Shown: positions 9,212 to 17,955 of the stretch, in pieces
Position numbering within the stretch: position 1 is the first letter of the stretch
Layout of the letters: each line of letters opens with the position of its first letter
Assembly (NCBI RefSeq): GCF_019039255.1
Contig: NZ_CP077062.1
Coordinates: forward strand, 558,001 to 622,000
Length of the DNA: 64,000 nt
Origin: Nocardioides panacis
GTDB taxonomy: Bacteria > Actinomycetota > Actinomycetes > Propionibacteriales > Nocardioidaceae
Direction: 5' to 3'
Position numbers and translations under genes: made by a program
The notes under the pieces: model-generated
What the model saw: only the letters and a program-made list of their open reading frames with translations
The model's database searches: none
What the model was told of the DNA's origin: nothing

Positions 9212-9420
9212 CGTCCGCAGAATACCCGGGCGCCCCAGCACCACCCGGTCCCGATCGGGCGTTCCGCTCGCCCGGGCCATGGACACCGGCCCCCGATGGC
9301 CCGGCTGCTCGTCCCCTCTGGCGCCGTAAGGCTATGGAAGGTGGCAGCGACCGCACCCACGATGGGACGAAGGAGACGCGGCCGCAGGGGAGCCCGGCCG
9401 CGAGGCGATCAGGGGACGGC

Positions 9421-11031
9421 ATGGCTGCGCAGGGTGCGGAGAAGGCCCGGTTGCGGCTGCCGACGGCGGCCGCGGCCCTGGTGGCGGCGGCGGCGCACGT
9501 GCCGGTGACCGGCGAGCACCTCCGCGAGGCCACCTACATCGGGGTGCTGTTCGTCGCGCTCGAGATCGCGATGGTGTGCCTGGCCGTGCTGCTCGTCGTG
9601 GCCGACCGGCCGGTGGTCTGGGCGGCCTCGGTGGTCGTCCCGGTCCTGGCCATCGTGGCGTACGTCGCCAGCCGGACCGTCGGCCTCCCGCAGATCGCCG
9701 ACGACGTCGGGCGCTGGACCGAGCCGCTGGGTGTGGTGTCGGTCGCGGCGGAGGCGACGATGGCGCTGCTCGCCCTGGTGCACCACCTCCCCGCGGCCCG
9801 GCTCGGGACCGCCCGGGCCACGCCCGCGGTGCTGGCGCTGGTGCTGCTGGCCGGCGGACTGGCCGCGACCGGCGAGGCCGCCGCCCGCTCGGACGTGCCG
9901 CACCGGCACGGCGGCCACATGGGCGCGCACAGGGGCGCACCGGCGGAGGCCGGCGCGGCGTACTGGTCCGACGTGGCCGGCCGCCGTGCCGGGGGCGGGG
10001 TGGTGCGCCGCTACTACGTCTCGGCGGACCTGGTCCAGTGGGACTACGCGCCGGGCGGGATCAACGTGATCACCCGGCACCCCTTCGACGAGGACGAGAG
10101 CGCCCAGGTCTTCGTCGGCGGCGGGCCCGGCCGGATCGGGTCGAGGTACACCAAGTGCCTCTACCGCGGCTACACCGACGCCTCGTTCCGGAAGCGGTCC
10201 CCGCGGCCCGCCTCGGACGCCTACCTGGGTGTGCTCGGCCCGGTCATCCGCGCCGAGGTCGGGGACACCATCCGGGTGGTCTTCCGCAACGCCTGCTCGT
10301 TCCCGGCGAGCATGCACCCGCACGGCGTGTTCTACGCCAAGGCCAGCGAGGGGGCGCCGTACGCCGACGGGACCTCGGGCGCCCGCAAGGCGGACGACGC
10401 GGTGCCGCCGGGCGGCCGGCACACCTACGTGTGGAAGGTGCCCGGTCGCGCGGGGCCCGGTCCGCACGACGGCAGCTCGGTGATGTGGATGTACCACTCG
10501 CACACCGACGAGATCGGCGACACCTATGCCGGGCTGATCGGCCCGATGGTGGTCACCGCCCGGGGGAGGGCCCGGCCGGACGGGTCGCCGAAGGACGTCG
10601 ACCGCGAGGTTTTCGCGTCGTTCTTCATCGACAACGAGACCCAGAGCCCGCTGCTCGCCGAGAACATGGCGAGGTACGGGACGCCGCCGATGCCGGCGGA
10701 CCCCGACGACGACGAGGAGTTCGTCGAGTCCAACCTCAAGCACTCCATCAACGGCTACCTCTACGGCACGATGCCGATGATCACCGTGCACCGCGGCCAG
10801 CACGTGCGGTGGTACGTCATGAGCATGGGCACCGAGGTGGACCTGCACACCCCGCACTGGCACGGCAACGACGTGGTGGTCAGCGGGATGCGGATGGACG
10901 TGGTGAGCCTGCTCCCGGCCGGGATGGTGGTGGCCGACATGGTGCCCGACGCCCCCGGAACCTGGCTGTTCCACTGCCACGTCAACGACCACATCGCCGC
11001 CGGGATGCAGACCCGGTACCGGGTGACCTGA
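9421..11031 (+). CDS. Membrane-anchored multicopper oxidase
   Basis: A 536-aa protein. ATG 9421 follows AGGGG at good spacing. The first 180 residues contain four or five hydrophobic helices (for example YIGVLFVALEIAMVCLAVLL). A His-rich linker then leads into a ceruloplasmin/hephaestin-like oxidase domain starting RRYYVSADLVQWDYAPGG. All copper motifs are visible in order: MHPHG, MYHSH, HTPHWHGND and HCHVNDHIAAGM, giving type 1 and trinuclear copper ligands. It should oxidise a metal ion or a phenolic substrate with reduction of O2 to water at the outer face of the membrane. The hemerythrin gene follows 38 bp downstream on the same strand. Confidence 0.85.
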   Translation: MAAQGAEKARLRLPTAAAALVAAAAHVPVTGEHLREATYIGVLFVALEIAMVCLAVLLVVADRPVVWAASVVVPVLAIVAYVASRTVGLPQIADDVGRWTEPLGVVSVAAEATMALLALVHHLPAARLGTARATPAVLALVLLAGGLAATGEAAARSDVPHRHGGHMGAHRGAPAEAGAAYWSDVAGRRAGGGVVRRYYVSADLVQWDYAPGGINVITRHPFDEDESAQVFVGGGPGRIGSRYTKCLYRGYTDASFRKRSPRPASDAYLGVLGPVIRAEVGDTIRVVFRNACSFPASMHPHGVFYAKASEGAPYADGTSGARKADDAVPPGGRHTYVWKVPGRAGPGPHDGSSVMWMYHSHTDEIGDTYAGLIGPMVVTARGRARPDGSPKDVDREVFASFFIDNETQSPLLAENMARYGTPPMPADPDDDEEFVESNLKHSINGYLYGTMPMITVHRGQHVRWYVMSMGTEVDLHTPHWHGNDVVVSGMRMDVVSLLPAGMVVADMVPDAPGTWLFHCHVNDHIAAGMQTRYRVT

Positions 11032-11069
11032 CCCGGTTAGGCGCGCCTCGGAGGGGGTACGTCGCGGGC

Positions 11070-11573
11070 ATGGCCGACATCATCACGCTGATCTACGAGG
11101 ACCACGACTGGTTCCGCCGCCGCTTCTTCTACCTCGACGACGCCCGCACCGACGAGGAGCTCGCCGCGATCTGGGGGCCGCTCGGCACCCGGCTCGACAC
11201 GCACGCCCAGGCCGAGGAGGAGATCCTCTACCCGGTGCTGCTCAAGGTGGGCAAGGCCGGTGACCCCGAGGACGAGACCGACGACGCGATCGGCGACCAC
11301 AACTCGATCCGGGACGCCGTCCGGGACGCGAACGCCGCGCAGGTGGGGACGCCCGAGTGGTTCGAGGCCGTCGGACGGGCCCGGACCGAGAACGGTGAGC
11401 ACCTCGACGAGGAGGAGCGGGAGGCGCTGCCCGACTTCATCAAGAGCAGCACGCTGGAGCAGCGGCACGAGCTGGCCATGCAGTGGCTGCGGTTCTACGC
11501 CGACCACCCGGCCGGCCGCGGCGTGGACGACCGGGACAAGGACCCCGCGACGTACATCGCGGAGAACAGCTGA
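11070..11573 (+). CDS. Hemerythrin-domain cation-binding protein
   Basis: A 167-aa all-helical protein. Di-iron ligands are visible as IYEDHDWFRRRF, THAQAEEEILYPVL, IGDHNSIRDAV and a later HLDEEER helix, the HHE pattern. Such proteins bind O2, NO or iron; the exact role here is unknown. It starts at ATG 11070 with a purine-rich GGAGGGGG somewhat far upstream. It is 38 bp after the multicopper oxidase, so the two may form an iron- or oxygen-handling pair. It is convergent with the end of the hydrogenase locus, 6 bp away. Confidence 0.85.
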   Translation: MADIITLIYEDHDWFRRRFFYLDDARTDEELAAIWGPLGTRLDTHAQAEEEILYPVLLKVGKAGDPEDETDDAIGDHNSIRDAVRDANAAQVGTPEWFEAVGRARTENGEHLDEEEREALPDFIKSSTLEQRHELAMQWLRFYADHPAGRGVDDRDKDPATYIAENS

Positions 11574-11579
11574 CCCGGG

Positions 11580-12293
11580 TCAGGGTGCCTGCGCCGCCGC
11601 CCGGGTACGTCGCTCCAGCTGCTCGATCCGGGCCGCCTGCTCGGGCGTGATCTCCTCGCACACCCAGTCCCAGTGCAGCGCGACCAGGGCGCCGACCACG
11701 GGCTGGTCGATCAGCGCCCGACGGTCGACCGACCAGCGGGCGGTCTCGGTGGCGCTGCCCGCGTCGGTCAGCCGGGCCCCGTCCCAGGCGAGCACCCGCG
11801 AGGAGACCCTCACCTGCTCACCGGCGACCGCCAGCACCTCGCCGACCCGGATCCGGCACCGGTCCAGCACCCACACGGCCGGACCGGGCGGGCGGCCCTC
11901 GCGCAGCAGCCCGAGCCACGGGTAGACCTCGAACACCTGGAAGCTGTGGTGCGGCACCGCCCGGGCCGCGGCCTCCCGCCAGCTGCCGCCGCCCTGGCCG
12001 CGGAACCGGTCCGTCAGCCGGTCCACCAGGACGGCCGGGTCGACCCGGTCGAGCAGGTCGCTGCCGATCCAGTAGGCGTCCACCACGTCCGCGTCCAACG
12101 GGTCCGCGACGCCCACCACCTCGGCGATCAGCTCCAGGTAGCTCCAGGCACCCTCGAAGTGCCGGGCCCGGCGCTCCAGCTCCCGGGTGGCGTCGGCGTC
12201 GAGCAGCGCGCGGGCACCCGGCGGCCCGCAGTAGCCGAGCTCGTTGGGCGGGTAGGCGTACTGCGCGAAGCGCGCCGCGCCGAGCCGGCTCAC
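11580..12293 (-). CDS. DUF6390 family protein of hydrogenase loci
   Basis: A 237-aa protein starting at GTG 12291-12293, directly abutting the hypE stop. It begins SRLGAARFAQYAYPPNELGYCGPPG and contains a long helical middle and HHSFQVFEVYPWLGLLR, a pattern I associate with DUF6390, a family found in actinobacterial [NiFe] hydrogenase clusters. Function is unknown; being last in the hyp operon suggests a maturation or stability role. No membrane segment or signal peptide is present. The family name is from memory and moderately certain. Confidence 0.7.
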   Translation of the reverse strand: MSRLGAARFAQYAYPPNELGYCGPPGARALLDADATRELERRARHFEGAWSYLELIAEVVGVADPLDADVVDAYWIGSDLLDRVDPAVLVDRLTDRFRGQGGGSWREAAARAVPHHSFQVFEVYPWLGLLREGRPPGPAVWVLDRCRIRVGEVLAVAGEQVRVSSRVLAWDGARLTDAGSATETARWSVDRRALIDQPVVGALVALHWDWVCEEITPEQAARIEQLERRTRAAAQAP

Positions 12294-13352
12294 TCAGCAG
12301 ATCCGGGGGAGCTGTTCGCCGATCGGCAGGTCCACCACCCGGGTGCCGCCGAGGCCGGTGCGGGCCACCACCATCCGCGGGTGCTCGGCGACGCAGCGCC
12401 CGATCCGGCGCGCCCCGGAGCCCAGCGGGTGCCGGTGCATCGCGGCCAGCAGCTCTTCGGCCCGGTCGGCGGGCACGACCGCGAGCAGCTTGCCCTCGTT
12501 GGCGACCTGCAGCGGGTCGAGCCCGAGCAGCCCGCAGGCATCCTTGACCTCGGCGGGGACCGGCAGGTCGCGCTCGACCAGCTCGATGCCCACGCCGGAC
12601 GCCCGCGCGATCTCGTTCAGCGTCGCCGCCACGCCACCACGGGTCGGGTCGCGCAGCACGCGTACGTCGATCCCGGTGGCCAGCATCTCGGCGACCAGGC
12701 CGTGCAGCGGAGCGGTGTCGCTCACGACGGTGGTGCCGAACTCCAGGCCCTCCCGGCAGCTCATCACCGCGATGCCGTGCACCCCGATGTCGCCGCTGAC
12801 GATCACGGCGTCGCCGACGCGCGCCCGGGCCGGTCCGATCTCCACCCCGTCGGCGACCACCCCGATGCCGGCGGTGTTCACGAAGACGCCGTCGCCGCTG
12901 CCGCTGTCGACGACCTTGGTGTCGCCGGTGACCAGCTGCACGCCGGCGACCTCGGCCGCCTTGCCCAGCGCGGTCGCGACCCGCCCGATGTCGCTCAGCG
13001 CGGTGCCCTCGGCCAGGATGAACGCCGTCGACAGGAACAACGGAGTGGCGCCGGCCATCGCGAGGTCGTTGACGGTGCCGTTGACCGCGAGGTCGCCGAT
13101 CGAGCCGCCGGGGAAGAACATCGGCTTGACCACGAACGAGTCGGTCGAGAACGCCAGCCGTCCGGCCGGCACCGACAGCACCGCGGAGTCGCCGAGCTCG
13201 GCGCGCGCCGCACCGCCGTACGCCGGAAGGAAGAGCTGCTCGATCAGCTCACCGGACATCGCCCCGCCGCCGCCGTGCCCCATCACGATCGTGGGGGTGT
13301 CGCGCAGCGGCAACGGGCAGACCCAGCCCTCGAAGTCCAGGTCGTTGCTCAT
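12294..13352 (-). CDS. hypE: Hydrogenase maturation protein HypE
   Basis: A 352-aa AIR-synthase-like protein. HypE dehydrates the carbamoyl group received from HypF on its C-terminal Cys to a thiocyanate, the source of the active-site CN ligands. The ending PRIC supplies that Cys. The N-terminus contains [17 protein letters not shown] and later [14 protein letters not shown] and GDIGVHG, as expected. ATG 13350-13352 overlaps the hypD stop by 4 bp, and GGAGAG lies upstream. The length is normal, and the frame is intact. Confidence 0.96.
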   Translation of the reverse strand: MSNDLDFEGWVCPLPLRDTPTIVMGHGGGGAMSGELIEQLFLPAYGGAARAELGDSAVLSVPAGRLAFSTDSFVVKPMFFPGGSIGDLAVNGTVNDLAMAGATPLFLSTAFILAEGTALSDIGRVATALGKAAEVAGVQLVTGDTKVVDSGSGDGVFVNTAGIGVVADGVEIGPARARVGDAVIVSGDIGVHGIAVMSCREGLEFGTTVVSDTAPLHGLVAEMLATGIDVRVLRDPTRGGVAATLNEIARASGVGIELVERDLPVPAEVKDACGLLGLDPLQVANEGKLLAVVPADRAEELLAAMHRHPLGSGARRIGRCVAEHPRMVVARTGLGGTRVVDLPIGEQLPRIC

Positions 13353-14485
13353 CGGCTCTCCACCAGGCCGGTCCCCGACGGCTGGGACAGCTCGACGTGC
13401 TCGAGCCGGCGGTAGGTGTAGTAGGCCGCGCAGGCCCCCTCCGAGGACACCATCGTGGCGCCGAGCGGGTTGCGGGGCGTGCACTCCTTGCCGAAGGCCG
13501 CGCACTCGTGCGGCTTGATCAGGCCCTGCAGCACCTCGCCGGAGCGGCACAGCTTCGACTCGTCGGTGTGGATGTCACCCACCGCGAACCGGGTCTCGGC
13601 GTCGAAGTCGGCGTAGCGGTCGGACAGCCGCCAGCCGCTGGCCGGGATCATCCCGATGCCGCGCCAGGTCCGGTCGGTCACCTCGAACACGTCGCGGAGC
13701 ATCTCCTGCGCGGGCAGGTTGCCCTCCGGAGGCACCACGCGCGCGTAGGCGTTCTCCAGCTCGTGCCGCCCCGCCTCGAGCTGGATCACCGTGCGCCGGA
13801 TGCCCTCGAGGATGTCCAGCGGCTCGAAGCCGGTGACGACGATGGGGACGCCGTACCGCTCGGCGAGGGGTGGGTACTGCGAGGTGCCCATCACACTGCA
13901 CACGTGGCCGGCGGCCAGGAACGCCTGCACCCGGCAGGTGGGGGACTCCATGATCGCCGCGATCGCCGGCGGGACCAGCACGTGCGAGACCAGCAGCGAG
14001 AAGTTCGCGATGCCCTGCCGCCTCGCCTGGTAGACCGTCATCGCGTTGGCCGGCGCGGTGGTCTCGAACCCGATGCCGAAGAACACCACCTCGCGGTCCG
14101 GGTTCTCCCGGGCCAGCCGGAGGGCGTCGAGCGGCGAGTAGACCACGCGTACGTCGCCCCCGGCGCCCTTGATCGCGAACAGGTCCCTGCCGCTGCCCGG
14201 GACCCGCAGCATGTCGCCGAAGGAGCAGAAGATCACCCCGGGCTGCTCGGCGATGGCGAGCGCCTTGTCGATGATCTCCAGCGGCGTGACGCACACCGGG
14301 CAGCCGGGGCCGTGGATCATCTCCACGCCGTCGGGCAGCAGCTGGTCGATGCCGTGCCGGATGATCGAGTGCGTCTGGCCGCCGCAGACCTCCATCATCG
14401 CCCAGGGCTGCGTGGTCTCCGCGTGGATCTCGTCGACCAGCCGGCGGGCCAGGTCGGGATCGCTGAACTCGTCGAGGTACTTCAT
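13349..14485 (-). CDS. hypD: Hydrogenase maturation protein HypD
   Basis: A 378-aa iron-sulfur scaffold that, with HypC, assembles the Fe(CN)2CO unit of [NiFe] hydrogenase. Hallmarks: [39 protein letters not shown], and the C-terminal cluster-binding region around [27 protein letters not shown] and [10 protein letters not shown]. Its start overlaps the hypC stop by 4 bp and its stop overlaps the hypE start by 4 bp, implying translational coupling. No anomalies. Confidence 0.97.
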   Translation of the reverse strand: MKYLDEFSDPDLARRLVDEIHAETTQPWAMMEVCGGQTHSIIRHGIDQLLPDGVEMIHGPGCPVCVTPLEIIDKALAIAEQPGVIFCSFGDMLRVPGSGRDLFAIKGAGGDVRVVYSPLDALRLARENPDREVVFFGIGFETTAPANAMTVYQARRQGIANFSLLVSHVLVPPAIAAIMESPTCRVQAFLAAGHVCSVMGTSQYPPLAERYGVPIVVTGFEPLDILEGIRRTVIQLEAGRHELENAYARVVPPEGNLPAQEMLRDVFEVTDRTWRGIGMIPASGWRLSDRYADFDAETRFAVGDIHTDESKLCRSGEVLQGLIKPHECAAFGKECTPRNPLGATMVSSEGACAAYYTYRRLEHVELSQPSGTGLVESR

Positions 14486-14766
14486 GGTGTGACTCCTGAC
14501 TGTCGGGCCGCGCGCGAGAACCCGTCGCCGAACTCCTCCTCGAGGATCCCGAGCCTCTCGAAGCTGGCCAGCGTCTCCTGGGCCGACCTCTCGTCGAGCC
14601 GCTGGATCGCGAACCCGACGTGGACGATGACGTACTCACCCGCCTGCACGTCAGGGATGTAGGCCAGGCAGACCTCCTTGCGCAGCCCGCCGAAGTCCAC
14701 CTCCGCCATGGTCTGGCCGTCCGCCTCGTGCACCGAGACCACACGGCCGGGAACTGCGAGACACAT
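14482..14766 (-). CDS. hypC: Hydrogenase assembly chaperone HypC (stand-alone copy)
   Basis: A 94-aa HypC/HybG/HupF chaperone. [10 protein letters not shown] provides the essential N-terminal Cys2 that contacts the iron and the large subunit; [12 protein letters not shown] is the conserved C-terminal half. It is 22 bp downstream of the hypF stop, with a GGAAGGGAGG-like ribosome binding site. A second HypC domain is fused to HypF in this locus; the two copies share the same fold but differ clearly in sequence, so they could serve different steps. Confidence 0.95.
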   Translation of the reverse strand: MCLAVPGRVVSVHEADGQTMAEVDFGGLRKEVCLAYIPDVQAGEYVIVHVGFAIQRLDERSAQETLASFERLGILEEEFGDGFSRAARQSGVTP

Positions 14767-14788
14767 GTCGTTCCTCCCTTCCTCTCGT

Positions 14789-17354
14789 TCAGGCCACCGA
14801 GCCGACGAGGACCTGCCCGAGTGCGATCCCGCCGTCGTTGGGCGGCAGCAGCCGCGGGCGCAGCACGGTGAACCCGTGCTCCTCCAGCTGCCGCACGCTG
14901 GTCGCCAGCAGCAGCGCGTTGGCGAACACGCCGCCGCCGAGCGCCACCACGTCCAGTCCCGTCGCGAGCCGCGACCGGCCGGCGAGCTCGACGACGAGCG
15001 CCGCGACGCCGGCGTGGAAGCGGGCCGCCACCCGCGCCGGGCCGGCGCCGCGGCGTACGTCGTCGACGACCGCGCGCACCACCGGGCCGGGGTCGGCCAC
15101 GACGGCGCCGTGCGGGTCCTCGACGAGCCCGAACGCGTACGGCGCCGCTGGCCCGTCGTACGCGCGGGCCAGGGCCTCCAGCCGCACCGCCGCCTCGGCC
15201 TCGTAGTCGCTGGTGTGCCGGACCCCGGTCAGCGACGAGACGGCGTCGAAGAGCCGCCCCATGCTGGAGGTCGGCACGCAGCCGAGCCCGGTGTCGAGCT
15301 GGTGCGCGAGCACGGACCGCTCGCGGTCGGGGCAGGCCGCGACCGCTGGCAGGTCCTCGGACCAGGGCACGCCCGCGGCCCGCAGGTGCGCCAGCGCCAT
15401 CCGGTAGGCGCGGCGCACGCTGGCGTCGCCGCCGGCCAGCGGGACGTAGCCGAGGTGCGCCGCCCGCCGGAGCTCCTTGTAGCCCGCGACCAGCACCTCA
15501 CCGCCCCAGATCGCGCCGTCGGTGCCGTAGCCGGTGCCGTCGAAGGCGACCCCGATCACCCGGTCGTCGAGGCCGAGGCCGTGCTCGCCCATCACCGAGG
15601 CGACGTGCGCGTGGTGGTGCTGCACGGTCCGCACCTCCCGCCCCTGGGCCCGCTCCCGGGCCCAGGCGGCCGAGCGGTAGCCTGGGTGCGCGTCGGTGAC
15701 CAGCCGGCCGGGCCGCACCCCGGTGAGCTCCTCGAGGTGCCGCTCGGTGCGGCCGAGCGCGTCCTGGGTGGCCAGGTCGTCGAGGTCCCCGACGTGCTGG
15801 CTGAGCCACGCGTAGCGCCCGGCCGCCAGCGCGCAGGTGTTCTTCAGGTCGGCCCCGGTCGCCAGCACCGGGTCGACCTCGAAGGGCAGGGCCACCGGCA
15901 GCGGTGCGTGACCGCGCGAGCGGCGCACCGGCAGCTCGGCGCCGGCCACCACGCGGGCGACCGAGTCGTCGCACGGCACCCGGATCGGCCGGTCGTGCAC
16001 CAGGAACGCGTCCGCGAGGTCCCCGAGCCGCTCGCGGGCCTCCGCGTCGTCGGTGACGATCGGCTCGCCGGACAGGTTGCCCGAGGTCATCACCAGCACG
16101 TCCGGCCCCGGGTCCCCGGCCTCCCCGAGCAGCAGCACGTGCAACGGCGTGTACGGAAGAAGGATCCCGAGGTCAGGTGACCCCGGCGCGACGCCCCCCG
16201 CGACGCCCCCCCTCCGAGTTGTCAGGCGGTGGATCGGTCCCGACCGAGTGAGCGCCTGACAACTCGGGGCGGGGGAGGAGGACGACGGGCTTGCGGGGGC
16301 CGGTGAGCAGCCCGCGCTCCGCCTCGGTCATCGACACCAGGCCCTCGGCCACGGCCAGGTCCCGGGCCATCACCGCGAACGGCTTGGCGCCGCGCTGCTT
16401 GCGCCGCCGCAGCTCGGCGACCGCGTCCTCGTTGCGGGCGTCGCAGGCCAGGTGGTAGCCGCCGAGCCCCTTGACCGCGACGACCTGCCCGTCCGCGAGC
16501 AGCTCCCGCGTCCGTCGTACGGCGGCGTCGCCGGTGTCGTGGATCCCCGGGCCGTCCAGGGCGAGCGTCGGGCCGCAGTCGGGGCAGGCGACCGGCTGCG
16601 CGTGGAACCGCCGGTCGCCGGGGTCGTCGTACTCCGCGCGGCAGGCGGCGCACATCTCGAACCCGGCCATCGTGGTGGCCGCCCGGTCGTAGGGCAGCGA
16701 GGTGATGATCGTGAAGCGCGGACCGCAGTTGGTGCAGGAGATGAACGGGTGCCGGTAGCGCCGGTCCAGCGGGTCGGCGAGCTCGGCCAGGCAGTCCTCG
16801 CACACCGCGACGTCCGGCGAGGCGAGCGTCCGTCCGGCGCCGCCGCTGCTGTCCTCGATGCTGAAGCCGGTGCCGCCACGGGTCGGCAGGTCGGTCTCGT
16901 GGAGCCCCTCGACCTCGGCGAGCGGCGGCGCGTCGTCGACCAGCCGGCGGCCGAAGACGTCGACGGCGTCGGGGTCGCCCTCGACCTCGACGACGACCCC
17001 GGAGGGGGTGTTGCACACCGAGCCGGCCAGCCCCAGCTCAGAGGCGGTGACGTAGACGAACGGCCGGAAGCCGACACCCTGCACGAGCCCGAACACGTCG
17101 TAGCGACGGCGCACCCGGGCGGCCCGGCCGCTGCCCATCAGCTGCAGGCCGCTCAGCGCGGTCCTGGCCGCCGCCTCGTCGATCGCCTCGACGGCGAAGC
17201 CCATGTGGATCAGCACCCAGTCGCCCGGTGCGGGCTGCGCCTCGAGCATCCCGACGTTCACCTGGCGCTGTGCGCCCTCGACGTCGACGAGCGCGACCTG
17301 GCCGGCGTAGCCGTCCGCGAGGGCCACGACCCGACCGGGGATGCCCAGGCACAT
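14789..17354 (-). CDS. hypF: HypC-HypF fusion, carbamoyltransferase (apparent frameshift)
   Basis: ATG 17352-17354 starts a complete HypC domain (MCLGIPGRVV to GLQLMG, about 75 aa). It continues without a stop into HypF: acylphosphatase domain (VFGLVQGVGFRPF), zinc fingers (CEDC...CTNC and CAAC...CPDC), a YrdC-like domain and a Kae1-like domain (LVMTSGNLSGEP onwards). HypF transfers carbamoyl from carbamoyl phosphate to HypE. The frame breaks in a run of seven C on the plus strand (about 16206-16212); one base fewer joins both halves through VAPGSPDLGILLPYTPLH. A 54-bp palindrome sits in frame just before the break. Corrected length is about 854 aa. The HypC-HypF junction has no homopolymer and may be real. 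Confidence 0.85.
16214..16267. repeat. 54-bp palindromic element inside hypF
   Basis: Perfect 15-bp arms (14 bp CGAGTTGTCAGGCG plus one flanking pair) enclose a loop that itself contains CGGTC-CC-GACCG. The total of 54 bp is 18 codons. It encodes a Pro/Asp-rich insert in a variable loop of the YrdC-like domain where HypF homologues have about 17 fewer residues. It looks like a small mobile palindrome that inserted without breaking the frame. No second copy was noticed in the window. Confidence 0.7.
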
Positions 17355-17355
17355 G

Positions 17356-17829
17356 TCAGGCCTCCTGCGGGACGTCGGCGCGCAGCAGCCGGTCGAGCAG
17401 CCGGTCCACGGTCTCCACCGCCCGGGGTACGGCGGCCGCGACGGCGGCACCGAGACCGATGCCGTCGGCCGTGGACGCGGGACGGCAGCCCACGACGTAG
17501 GTCGGGGGGAGCGTGCCGCCCAGGGTGCTCAGCGAGGCGAGCACCGCGACCGGGTTCATGCCGTGCGGGTCGAAGTCGTCGGCGCCCAGGTCGTCCGGCC
17601 CGACCTCGAGCACGGTGATCTCGCCGGGCTCGCCGTGCGGCACCGCGTCGACGATCACCAGGGCGTCGTACCCGTCCAGGAGGTCGTAGGCCAGGTGCAT
17701 GCCGCGGATGCCGTAGTCGACGACGCGGACGTCGTCGCCGGCGCGCGCGCCCATCCGGCGGACGACCTCGGGGCCGAAGCCGTCGTCGGAGCCGAACAGG
17801 TTGCCGATGCCGGCGACCAGGACCGTCAC
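17356..17829 (-). CDS. [NiFe] hydrogenase maturation protease
   Basis: A 157-aa HycI/HyaD-family endopeptidase, starting at GTG 17827-17829. It shows VLVAGIGNLFGSDDGFGPEV with the first metal-binding acidic residue, VIVDAVPHG with the second acidic ligand, and DPHGMNPV with the His ligand. It cleaves the C-terminal extension of the large subunit after nickel insertion; HhyL here carries a 22-residue extension after its last ligand. It is separated by 1 bp from the HypC-HypF gene, so it belongs to the same transcript. Length is normal. Confidence 0.9.
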   Translation of the reverse strand: MTVLVAGIGNLFGSDDGFGPEVVRRMGARAGDDVRVVDYGIRGMHLAYDLLDGYDALVIVDAVPHGEPGEITVLEVGPDDLGADDFDPHGMNPVAVLASLSTLGGTLPPTYVVGCRPASTADGIGLGAAVAAAVPRAVETVDRLLDRLLRADVPQEA

Positions 17830-17835
17830 GGCCGG

Positions 17836-17955
17836 CTACATCTGCCGCATGCGGAGGTACCGCTGCAGGTCCGGCACCGACTTCACCCCGGTCGCGGCGG
17901 CGGCCGCTGCCAGCGCCAGGACCACCAACGTGGTCAGCTTCCCGATCATCCTCAT
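17836..17955 (-). CDS. DUF6893-type small membrane protein, 39 aa
   Basis: ATG 17953-17955 overlaps the preceding stop by 4 bp and follows GGAGAG. The protein is MRMIGKL, one hydrophobic helix (TLVVLALAAAAAATGV), then a basic tail PDLQRYLRMRQM. This matches the DUF6893 small proteins I know from actinobacterial hydrogenase loci. A single membrane anchor with a cytoplasmic basic tail could tether the hydrogenase or its partner to the membrane, but that is inference. Its conserved place between unknown genes and the protease argues that it is translated. Confidence 0.75.
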   Translation of the reverse strand: MRMIGKLTTLVVLALAAAAAATGVKSVPDLQRYLRMRQM

